From BM506 sp031581485 (GTDB lineage Bacteria; Desulfobacterota; Desulfobulbia; Desulfobulbales; SURF-16): DNA of 8,056 nucleotides. Made by a program: the position numbers and the translations under genes. The notes below the pieces were generated by a model. The model worked only from the letters and a program-made list of their open reading frames with translations, had not been told where the DNA came from and did not search any database. The stretch covers positions 1-8,056 of the forward strand of contig JAVLBA010000090.1 of the NCBI GenBank assembly GCA_031581485.1, in the 5' to 3' direction. This document shows, piece after piece, positions 1-5,937 of this stretch (position 1 is the first letter of the stretch; each line of letters opens with the position of its first letter).

Positions 1-15
1 CACCCATCTAATGAT

Positions 16-1389
16 ATGAATCCACAAAAAAACAACCTCTGGATGTTCTTGGCCTCGGTGAAACTGGCGCTCTCTATCCTCTTTGTGCTGGCTGCCGCCT
101 CCATTATCGGCACCATTCTGCCCCAGGGGGAAGCGGCCGGTGTCTACCGCGACTTTTACATCACATCTCTTGGACTAAGCGGCAGCAGCGCCGATATTCT
201 CACCAAGATCACCTTCCAGCTCGACCTCGACACCATGTATCAATCCTGGTGGTTTCGGGGTCTGATTCTCCTGCTCTCCTTAAATCTTATTGTCTGCAGC
301 ATTGAGCGTCTGCCTGATGTCTGGCGCCTGGTGGTCCTGGATAATCTTGCCACCCCACTTGCTCGTATCACCAACATGCGAAACCGGCGGCGCTACACAA
401 CCAACCTGGGAGTCAAGGAAAGTTGTGAGGCCATAAGCGCCAAATTGCAGACCCTGGGCTGGCAAACCAGCCACCGCGACCGCGACGGCGGCACCCTCCT
501 CTTTGCCCAGAAGGCCCCGTGGAGCAGGCTTGGGGTCTATGTGGTTCACATCTCAATCTTAATAATCTTTACCGGTGCCCTGATCGGTTCCATCTGGGGA
601 CAAAAAGGCGCAGTCAATATTCCTGAGACCTTAACCACCGACAAGATCTATCAATTTGGCTCAGGCAACCCCGTTGATCTCGGCTTTACGGTGCAATGCA
701 ACTGGTTTCACCTGACTAAATATCCAAACGGCGCTCCCAAGAAATATGAATCTGAGCTGGTCATTCTTGAGAACGACGAGGAAATTCTCACTAAAACCAT
801 CGCAGTCAATGATCCCCTCACCTATAAGGGGTGGACATTTTACCAATCCAGCTATCAGTCCCACCAGAAATTTATTATCTCCGTGGCAAACAATGAGACC
901 CAGATGGAAGAGCGTTTCCTGGCCCCTCCAAAACAGGCGGTGCGCTGGCAGCAGGAAAATCTCCTTTTCGGTATTCAGGAGCTTATCCCCACCGCCATTC
1001 CGGGCAACTACAAATACAAGCTTCTGCTTTCTGACGGCGAAGGCGGCCAAAAAATGCACATCCTTACTGACAATGAACAGCTGACCATCACTCAGGAAGA
1101 CGGCAGCAGATACACCTTTCACGTCAAAGAGTTCTATTCCACCGGTCTTCAGGTCGCTAAAGACCCCGGGGTATGGATCGTTTATCTTGGCTGCGGCCTC
1201 ATGCTGATCGGTCTATGGGTGGCATTCTTTGTCTTTCATAAACGGCTCTGGATTCTGGTTCGCCGTGAGCAGGATAGCACCCATATTTTCCTGGGCGGCA
1301 CCACCAACAAAAACAAGGCCGGTTTCGAAACTGAATTCAACACCCTCAGCGACAGTGTGGCTGACATTAACCAAATCGAGGCTCAATAA
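16..1389 (+). CDS. resB: Cytochrome c biogenesis protein ResB (Ccs1 family)
   Basis: ResB is the large subunit of the System II cytochrome c synthase. With CcsA it brings heme across the inner membrane and joins it to CXXCH motifs of exported apocytochromes. The 457-residue protein shows the family layout: an N-terminal segment running into a first transmembrane helix (about 9-36, with the family-typical LASVKL start), a second helix (78-96), a third (172-193) carrying H178 in a VVHIS context, a large periplasmic domain (about 195-383), and a fourth helix (385-407) with a short cytoplasmic tail. The family signature is seen at 265-280 (VNDPLTYKGWTFYQSS). The ATG at 16 is chosen because it gives the usual short N-terminus. 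The reading frame stays open to the window edge, so an upstream start cannot be strictly excluded, and no ribosome binding site is visible in the 15 bases present. The gene is translationally coupled to ccsA by a TAATG overlap. Confidence 0.95.
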   Translation: MNPQKNNLWMFLASVKLALSILFVLAAASIIGTILPQGEAAGVYRDFYITSLGLSGSSADILTKITFQLDLDTMYQSWWFRGLILLLSLNLIVCSIERLPDVWRLVVLDNLATPLARITNMRNRRRYTTNLGVKESCEAISAKLQTLGWQTSHRDRDGGTLLFAQKAPWSRLGVYVVHISILIIFTGALIGSIWGQKGAVNIPETLTTDKIYQFGSGNPVDLGFTVQCNWFHLTKYPNGAPKKYESELVILENDEEILTKTIAVNDPLTYKGWTFYQSSYQSHQKFIISVANNETQMEERFLAPPKQAVRWQQENLLFGIQELIPTAIPGNYKYKLLLSDGEGGQKMHILTDNEQLTITQEDGSRYTFHVKEFYSTGLQVAKDPGVWIVYLGCGLMLIGLWVAFFVFHKRLWILVRREQDSTHIFLGGTTNKNKAGFETEFNTLSDSVADINQIEAQ

Positions 1390-2225
1390 TGGACAGTTCT
1401 TCGCTTTTAAGCTTATCTACCTTCGGCTACCTGGCGGCTACAGGAGCTTACCTGGCGGCCTTTCTTTTCAAGTCAAAAAAAGCCGGCCTGGCAGGAACCA
1501 CCCTGACCGCCCTTACCTTTCTCCTGCAAACCATTGCCTTGGGTCTGCGCTGGTATGAGTCGTATCAGATTGGCGCCGGTCACGCCCCTTTGACCAACAT
1601 GTATGAATCCCTGGTCTTTTTCTCCTGGGCCATCGCCTCCTTCTACCTGATTCTGGAGTATAAATTCAAAAACAGAAGCCTGGGCGCCTTTGCCATGCCC
1701 TTCGCCTTCCTGGCCATGGCATTTGCCTCCTCCGGCTGGGTTGACCAAAATATCAACCCCCTGATCCCGGCCCTGCAATCCAATTGGCTCATCGCCCATG
1801 TGGTCACCTGTTTCATCGGCTATGCCGCCTTTGCCGTGGCCTGCGGTATTGCCGTCATGTACCTCCTGAAGGAGAAGGCGCCGAAGAGCACCGGCCTGCT
1901 TGCCGCCCTGCCCGATCTCAAGGTTATTGACGATATTATCCATAAGTGCATGGTGTACGGCTTCCTCTGGCTCTCGGCCGGAATTATCACCGGGGCTATC
2001 TGGGCCAACTCGGCCTGGGGCACGTACTGGAGCTGGGACCCCAAGGAGACCTGGTCGCTGATCACCTGGTTCTTCTACGCCGCCATCCTCCATGCCCGGT
2101 TTACCCGGGGCTGGCACGGCACCCGCATTGCCTGGCTGGCCATAGGTGGTTTTCTCTGCGTTGTCTTCACCTATTACGGGGTTAACTATCTGCTCTCGGG
2201 CCTGCACAGCTACGGCGGCAGTTAA
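1389..2225 (+). CDS. ccsA: Cytochrome c biogenesis protein CcsA/ResC (heme handling, WWD domain)
   Basis: CcsA is the polytopic partner of ResB in System II heme ligation and belongs to the heme-handling family with CcmC and CcmF. The 278-residue protein is highly hydrophobic, with about eight predicted membrane segments. The tryptophan-rich WWD motif is at 210-222 (WGTYWSWDPKETW). Candidate heme-ligand histidines, typical of the family, are H65 (in GHAPLTNMYESL), H137 (WLIAHVV), H235 (AAILHARF) and H273 (GLHSYG). In the known family, histidines flank the WWD loop and hold heme during transfer. The ATG shares its A with the resB stop codon, and GAGG lies seven bases upstream, so coupled translation is likely. 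No clear terminator follows, so transcripts might read into the cytochrome gene downstream. Names vary (ccsA, resC, ccsB). The family call is firm. Confidence 0.95.
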   Translation: MDSSSLLSLSTFGYLAATGAYLAAFLFKSKKAGLAGTTLTALTFLLQTIALGLRWYESYQIGAGHAPLTNMYESLVFFSWAIASFYLILEYKFKNRSLGAFAMPFAFLAMAFASSGWVDQNINPLIPALQSNWLIAHVVTCFIGYAAFAVACGIAVMYLLKEKAPKSTGLLAALPDLKVIDDIIHKCMVYGFLWLSAGIITGAIWANSAWGTYWSWDPKETWSLITWFFYAAILHARFTRGWHGTRIAWLAIGGFLCVVFTYYGVNYLLSGLHSYGGS

Positions 2226-2256
2226 TATTTCATATGATGCCGCAATCAAAGGAAAT

Positions 2257-2303
2257 GTTTGTCATTTTTCTCAAGCAGATTCTTTGCTTAAAACTTGACA
2301 AAC
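2257..2303. repeat. Nested inverted repeat upstream of the cytochrome c7 gene
   Basis: The arms GTTTGTCA (2257-2264) and TGACAAAC (2296-2303) are perfect 8-base complements. Inside them, AAGCA (2273-2277) and TGCTT (2285-2289) form a second complementary pair with a 7-base loop. The right outer arm covers most of a TTGACA hexamer. It could be an operator for a dimeric regulator, or a hairpin at the end of the ccsA transcript. It lacks the T-run expected of an intrinsic terminator. The symmetry is seen directly and the function is inferred. Confidence 0.45.
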
Positions 2304-2323
2304 TGCCCTGAACATAATAAGAA
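2295..2323 (+). promoter_or_regulatory. Candidate sigma-70-type promoter for the cytochrome c7 gene
   Basis: A perfect TTGACA -35 hexamer (2295-2300) is followed, at 17 bases, by the weak -10 match TAAGAA (2318-2323). CATAAT (2313-2318) is a better hexamer but sits only 12 bases away. Either position leaves a leader of roughly 50-65 bases before the ATG at 2390. The surrounding AT-richness fits a promoter region. The -35 is convincing and the -10 is not, so an activator-dependent promoter or chance are both possible. Confidence 0.4.
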
Positions 2324-2389
2324 AATAGTGAATTAATGTTTGTGTTAGTTTTCTGTAAAAATTCAGATAACACCTAAATGGAGAGAAAA

Positions 2390-2722
2390 ATGAAGAAATC
2401 CGTACTTTGCGCAGCAGCATTCACCATGCTTCTCGGTTTCACCGTAGCCGGTGGCGCCATGGCTGAGGACAAAGGTCCTGCCGAAATGACTCTGAAAACA
2501 GAAGCTGGCAGGAAACCTGCTACTTTTCCCCATGCCGCCCATCAGGCCAGCGACAAAGTGAGCTGTGACGACTGCCATAAGGATCTTGACGTCAAAAAAA
2601 TGGCTACCGACAAGAACTATGCTCATAAAGAAGGTTGCAAATCCTGTCATAAAGAAATGGGCGCTGCCACCAAATGTAGCACCTGTCATCCCAAGAAGAA
2701 AAGAGCCATCGAGGGTTGCTAA
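2390..2722 (+). CDS. Periplasmic triheme cytochrome c7 (PpcA-like, class III)
   Basis: This small electron carrier probably shuttles electrons through the periplasm. The 110-residue precursor has a classical Sec signal peptide (MKK, a hydrophobic stretch, then AMA with cleavage predicted after A25), leaving about 85 residues. Three CXXCH heme sites are visible: C59-H63, C83-H87 and C96-H100. Three further histidines, H48 and H51 in FPHAAHQ and H79 in YAHKEGC, give exactly six, enough for bis-histidine ligation of three hemes. From memory, spacing and local sequence match Geobacter PpcA and Desulfuromonas cytochrome c7, which lack heme II of tetraheme c3. I chose the ATG at 2390 over the in-frame ATG at 2378 because GGAGAG (2380-2385) is then a well-placed ribosome binding site. 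The other start would bury that site in the coding sequence and lengthen the signal peptide. The protein ends in a lysine-rich stretch and a terminal cysteine, which is unusual. ResB/CcsA encoded just upstream would mature it. Confidence 0.93.
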   Translation: MKKSVLCAAAFTMLLGFTVAGGAMAEDKGPAEMTLKTEAGRKPATFPHAAHQASDKVSCDDCHKDLDVKKMATDKNYAHKEGCKSCHKEMGAATKCSTCHPKKKRAIEGC

Positions 2723-2741
2723 GCACCTCTGCTTTTTTTTT
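2711..2741 (+). terminator. Possible first terminator overlapping the cytochrome c7 stop codon
   Basis: GAGG (2711-2714) pairs with CCTC (2726-2729), and TGC (2717-2719) pairs with GCA (2723-2725) around a TAA loop, leaving a two-base bulge. Three bases later comes a run of nine T (2733-2741). The stem is short and imperfect, so this is only a candidate. It would act in tandem with the stronger terminator that follows. Confidence 0.35.
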
Positions 2742-2754
2742 CGCATTAGATTGT

Positions 2755-2789
2755 AAAAAAGGCTGCCTTTTTCAGGCGGCCTTTTTTTT
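2755..2789 (+). terminator. Intrinsic terminator after the cytochrome c7 gene
   Basis: GGCTGCC (2761-2767) and GGCGGCC (2775-2781) form a 7-pair stem with one G-U wobble around a 7-base loop. Six A precede the stem and eight T follow it (2782-2789). This is a standard Rho-independent terminator that isolates the cytochrome gene from the PBP gene. The flanking A-run also lets it work on the opposite strand. Confidence 0.88.
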
Positions 2790-2804
2790 ATGCCACCTCC
2801 TGCT

Positions 2805-2821
2805 TGTGCCAGATCGGCACA
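2805..2821. repeat. Perfect dyad TGTGCC-N5-GGCACA upstream of the PBP gene
   Basis: Two perfect 6-base complementary arms surround AGATC, 64 bases before the chosen PBP start. It could be an operator or an RNA hairpin in the leader. It is followed by ATCCTTTTAT, too poor in T to be a good terminator. The symmetry is certain and the role unknown. Confidence 0.35.
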
Positions 2822-2884
2822 TCCTTTTATCCACCGGTTCCTTGCCTGGCTGACCGGCTATGGATTCAAGATATCGTAAACGCC

Positions 2885-4915
2885 ATGTCTTCTCGCCCAT
2901 TGCCACAAAAGAGTTCGTCCCCCACCCGCATCTGGCACTGGAACCATTTTCAGCTCAGCATTTTCCTGCTGGGAACCGCCTTTCTGCTCAGCGCTTTCAT
3001 CACCGTCCTCCTCTTTCTTTTTGTCACCTTAAATATTCCTGCCCTTGACTCGCTCACTGATTACCAGCCCAAACAGACCTCCATTATCAAGGACAGAGAG
3101 GGTCTGATTGTTGATCGGGCCTATACGGAAAACAGGATTGTCGTTCCCCTTGCCGCCATGCCCGACCTGCTGCCCAAGGCCTTTATTGCCGCAGAAGATG
3201 CCCGCTTCCTAGAGCATGGCGGCGTGGACACCTGGTCCATTGCCCGGGCCCTTGTCAACAATATCAAGGCCGGCGGCAGGAGCCAGGGTGGTTCCACCAT
3301 TACCCAGCAGGTGGCGCGCGCGCTCCTGCTCAGCAGAGAAAAGACCTATCTCCGCAAAATCAAAGAGGCCATTCTCGCCTATCGCATTGATCAGGTGCTC
3401 AGCAAAAAGGATGTGCTGCACATTTATCTTAACCAGATATATCTGGGCGAAAAATCATACGGGGTGGAAGCGGCCGCCTTTACCTATTTCGGCAAAAAAG
3501 CTGCGGAACTGAGCCTGGCGGAAATTGCTATCCTGGCAGGTCTTCCTCAGGCACCAAGCCGCTATTCGCCGTTTCATAATTATGGAGCCGCCAAAAAGAG
3601 ACAGGGTTATGTTCTCAACCGGATGGCAGAGGAAGGTTTTATCAGCTCATCTGCGGCCAGCAAGGCCTTTGACCAGCCCTTACTCTGGGCATCCCGCCCC
3701 AATAATCACCATGAAGCCCTCTATTTCCTGCAGGCTGTCCGCAATGATGTCAGCAAACGATATGGCCGGAAAATGCTCTATGAAGGCGGCCTTACCATTG
3801 AAACAACCCTGGACCTGAGATTACAAAAAGAGGCTGACCGCTCCATTGAAAAGGGGGTGAGCAATTGGGCCCTGCGCAGTGGCCACGGCAGACGCATTAC
3901 CCCCCAAGGCGCCCTGGTGGCCATGGAAAGCAGAACCGGCAAAGTCAGGGCCCTGACCGGCGGCGTCAATTTTTCCAGGAGTCAATTCAATCGCGCCACC
4001 CAGGCCAAAAGACAGCCCGGTTCCGCCTTTAAACCACTGGTCTTTGCCCAGGCCTTCAGCTCTGGCTTGAGCCCGGCCTCTGTTTTTATTGATGCCCCCC
4101 TCCACCTCCCCGGTCACCGCAAGGGCGTCTTCTGGGAGCCCAAGAACTTCTCCGGCACCTCCTACGGCCCCACCACCCTCTCTACCGCCCTGGTCAAGTC
4201 GAGGAATATTGTCACCATTAAACTTCTGCAGGAAATAGGCATCCAGAATGTCATCTTGTTGGCCCGCCAGATGGGGATAAAATCGAGCCTCCACCCCAAT
4301 CTTTCCCTGGCCCTGGGTGCCTCAGAGCTCTCCCTGCTGGAACTCACCGCCGCCTATACCACCTTTGCCAATCAGGGCAAATATTGCCGGCCTATTTTCA
4401 TCAACCGCATCTTCGCCCCTGACGGCAGGGTCCTGGAAAACAATATCCCCAGACAGAACAAGGTCCTTGATGAACGAGCCGCCTACCAGGTGACCCGTCT
4501 TCTGCAGGACGTCATCCGTGAGGGCACCGGCAAAAAGGCCTGGGGACTTGCCGGTGATTCTGCCGGCAAAACAGGGACCGCAGACCAGAACATGGATGCC
4601 TGGTTTATCGGCTATACTCCCGATCTGGTGACCGGCGTCTGGATGGGATTTGATCTGAAGCGCAACTTGGGAAAGAATGAAACCGGGGGGCAGGCCAGCG
4701 CTCCTATCTGGTTTGACTTCATGAAAAAGGCCATGACAGACCGGCCACCCGAAAAATTCCAGGTCCCGGCCGGAATCACCTTTTTACCCACTGACCGTGA
4801 AACAGGTCTCTATGACCCGGAGATGCGCAATAAAAAACGCTGGCTCCCCTTCTGGACCAAGGATATCGAAAAGCAGATGCCGGGGAAAGGGCCGGAGCAC
4901 CTTGTCCGGAAATGA
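2885..4915 (+). CDS. Bifunctional PBP1A-family penicillin-binding protein (mrcA/ponA-like transglycosylase/transpeptidase)
   Basis: This class A PBP polymerises lipid II into glycan strands and cross-links their peptides on the outer face of the inner membrane. The 676-residue form has a short cytoplasmic tail and one membrane anchor (about 23-50). The GT51 transglycosylase domain (about 65-240) has catalytic E104 in EDARFLEHGG, then GGSTITQQ from 135 and YGVEAAAFTYFGK (192-204). The transpeptidase domain (about 340-620) has S380 and K383 in PGSAFKPL, SRN at 439-441 and KTGT at 562-565, so both activities look intact. It is shorter than E. coli PBP1a (850 residues) and leaves no room for that protein's extra OB-type domain. 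The ATG at 2885 is preferred to an in-frame TTG at 2804, which would add 27 residues unlike a PBP N-terminus. No good ribosome binding site precedes either. The gene stands alone between terminators. A PBP1B- or 1C-type assignment is less likely. Confidence 0.93.
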   Translation: MSSRPLPQKSSSPTRIWHWNHFQLSIFLLGTAFLLSAFITVLLFLFVTLNIPALDSLTDYQPKQTSIIKDREGLIVDRAYTENRIVVPLAAMPDLLPKAFIAAEDARFLEHGGVDTWSIARALVNNIKAGGRSQGGSTITQQVARALLLSREKTYLRKIKEAILAYRIDQVLSKKDVLHIYLNQIYLGEKSYGVEAAAFTYFGKKAAELSLAEIAILAGLPQAPSRYSPFHNYGAAKKRQGYVLNRMAEEGFISSSAASKAFDQPLLWASRPNNHHEALYFLQAVRNDVSKRYGRKMLYEGGLTIETTLDLRLQKEADRSIEKGVSNWALRSGHGRRITPQGALVAMESRTGKVRALTGGVNFSRSQFNRATQAKRQPGSAFKPLVFAQAFSSGLSPASVFIDAPLHLPGHRKGVFWEPKNFSGTSYGPTTLSTALVKSRNIVTIKLLQEIGIQNVILLARQMGIKSSLHPNLSLALGASELSLLELTAAYTTFANQGKYCRPIFINRIFAPDGRVLENNIPRQNKVLDERAAYQVTRLLQDVIREGTGKKAWGLAGDSAGKTGTADQNMDAWFIGYTPDLVTGVWMGFDLKRNLGKNETGGQASAPIWFDFMKKAMTDRPPEKFQVPAGITFLPTDRETGLYDPEMRNKKRWLPFWTKDIEKQMPGKGPEHLVRK

Positions 4916-4920
4916 GCATA

Positions 4921-4953
4921 AAAAAAAACCCGGCCTGATAAGACCGGGTTTTT
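4921..4953. terminator. Bidirectional intrinsic terminator between convergent genes
   Basis: AAAAACCCGG (4924-4933) and CCGGGTTTTT (4944-4953) are perfect 10-base complements around a 10-base loop. On the plus strand the stem ends in five T, serving the PBP gene six bases after its stop. On the minus strand eight T follow, serving the CBS-ACT gene. One element therefore appears to end both convergent transcripts. Confidence 0.9.
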
Positions 4954-4978
4954 ATGGAAAAGATGCTTTTTTTAAGGG

Positions 4979-5644
4979 CTATTCCTGAAGCTCATCCATA
5001 CCGTGATAGACCACGGTGAACTTTTTCCGTAACTCGTTGGTGAGATTTTCGCAATCACAGCCCTCTTCGGCGATAATTCTGATGGCCACTCTTTTATACC
5101 CCTCTTCGGCATCCTCAAAGGATGTCAAGACACTGATCACCCTGGCATGATGATCCCGGAGGGTCTGGACCACGTTGGTCACGGAACCAGGGACATCCTT
5201 CAGATCAAAGACATACTGGATGGCGCCGTCCTTAATGCCGGTGGAATGAATAAAGCCACGCAAGACATCGGTTTCACTGACCAGCCCCACAATCTGCCCC
5301 TCATTATTCACCACAGGCATGCCGGAGATCTTCTTGTCCAGCATGATTACCGCGGCTTTTTCCAGGGAATCAAAGCCGTTCAGGGTAGCAGGGTTCGGGG
5401 TCATCACCTCTTTAATCTTCATCTCACTGAGAAGATAATAGAGCTCATGCACATCCAGCGAAGTGGTCTTGGATGGGGAGGCGTCTTTAACGTCACGATC
5501 GGTGACAATACCGATCAGCTTGCCGTGGGAAACAACAGGCAAACGGCGGATGGTATTTTCTTTCATTATCCGGATGGCACGCATAAGAGAGGTATTCTCA
5601 TCAACGGTTAACACATCTTTAGTCATCCAATCTTGAATCAACAT
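4979..5644 (-). CDS. CBS-CBS-ACT domain protein (AcuB-like)
   Basis: This is a probable cytoplasmic ligand-sensing regulator. The 221 residues hold two CBS motifs forming one Bateman module (about 1-57 and 75-132) and a C-terminal ACT domain (about 141-212). Each CBS motif starts with a typical DWMT/EVMT element and ends with the nucleotide-contacting G-h-h-T/S-x-x-D pattern: GIVTDRD (45-51) and GLVSETD (120-126). Such modules usually bind adenine nucleotides, and ACT domains usually bind amino acids or mediate dimerisation. The domain order and length match Bacillus AcuB, but the real ligand and target cannot be read from sequence. The ATG at 5644 is chosen because GGAGGAG (5659-5653 on this strand) lies eight bases upstream. 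An in-frame GTG at 5662 would place that site inside the gene. A good promoter lies about 110 bases upstream. There is no operon partner in the window. Confidence 0.88.
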   Translation of the reverse strand: MLIQDWMTKDVLTVDENTSLMRAIRIMKENTIRRLPVVSHGKLIGIVTDRDVKDASPSKTTSLDVHELYYLLSEMKIKEVMTPNPATLNGFDSLEKAAVIMLDKKISGMPVVNNEGQIVGLVSETDVLRGFIHSTGIKDGAIQYVFDLKDVPGSVTNVVQTLRDHHARVISVLTSFEDAEEGYKRVAIRIIAEEGCDCENLTNELRKKFTVVYHGMDELQE

Positions 5645-5759
5645 ATTATTTTCTCCTCCCACGGGGAAAGTTTATCAGCAACATGTAAAATTTATAACTC
5701 TATCACAAGACCAGCGGGCGGTTATACCTGCACATCACTCTGCCTATCTTCCATTCATT

Positions 5760-5788
5760 CTTATAAAATATTCTTGTCATTCTGGCAA
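5760..5788 (-). promoter_or_regulatory. Sigma-70-type promoter of the CBS-ACT gene
   Basis: Read on the minus strand, TTGCCA (5788-5783) is a five-of-six match to the -35 consensus. It is followed by a spacer of exactly 17 bases and then TATAAG (5765-5760), a five-of-six match to the -10. Transcription would start near 5753, giving a leader of about 110 bases before the ATG at 5644. This is the best promoter match in the window. Confidence 0.65.
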
Positions 5789-5799
5789 CATTGTTGGCA
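5783..5799. promoter_or_regulatory. Palindromic candidate operator over the -35 of the CBS-ACT promoter
   Basis: The 17-base element TGGCAACATTGTTGGCA is symmetrical about 5791, with one mismatched pair. Its core is CAACA-T-TGTTG. It covers the whole -35 hexamer of the minus-strand promoter, where a bound dimeric protein would block RNA polymerase. The regulator is not identifiable. Confidence 0.4.
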
Positions 5800-5908
5800 C
5801 ACTGTTTTTTCACATAGGTGTTTTTACCTTACCAACCAGACACCTCTTGCGGGGCAAAAGGAAGAAAAGAGCCCCCTGTTTCCCTCTTTCTCCCCCAGCC
5901 GACATTAT

Positions 5909-5937
5909 TTGCTTTTTTGGCTTTCCATGTGTAGATT
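5909..5937 (+). promoter_or_regulatory. Weak candidate promoter for pabBC
   Basis: TTGCTT (5909-5914) and TAGATT (5932-5937) are separated by 17 bases and match the sigma-70 hexamers only partly. Transcription would start near 5944 and give a leader of about 97 bases. It is listed because nothing better lies upstream of pabBC, and it could be chance. Confidence 0.22.

Noticed and set aside
1473..2249. Long minus-strand open frame of 258 codons opposite ccsA
   Set aside because: Its translation is rich in Gly, Gln and Ala without any recognisable fold. It lies antisense to an unmistakable ccsA and looks like a by-product of that gene's codon bias.
2378..2389. Upstream ATG as the cytochrome c7 start
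   Set aside because: GGAGAG directly after this ATG is an ideal ribosome binding site for the ATG at 2390, and the shorter form begins with a classical MKK signal peptide.
2711..2790. T-rich repeats as a sign of a small RNA gene
   Set aside because: The structures are fully explained as terminators of the cytochrome transcript, and no promoter lies just upstream.
5645..5662. Upstream GTG as the CBS-ACT start
   Set aside because: The six extra codons consist mostly of the GGAGGAG ribosome binding site for the ATG at 5644.
5791..5812. TTGGCAC on the plus strand as a sigma-54 promoter -24 element
   Set aside because: The expected GC of the -12 element is missing at the right distance; only a T-run is present.
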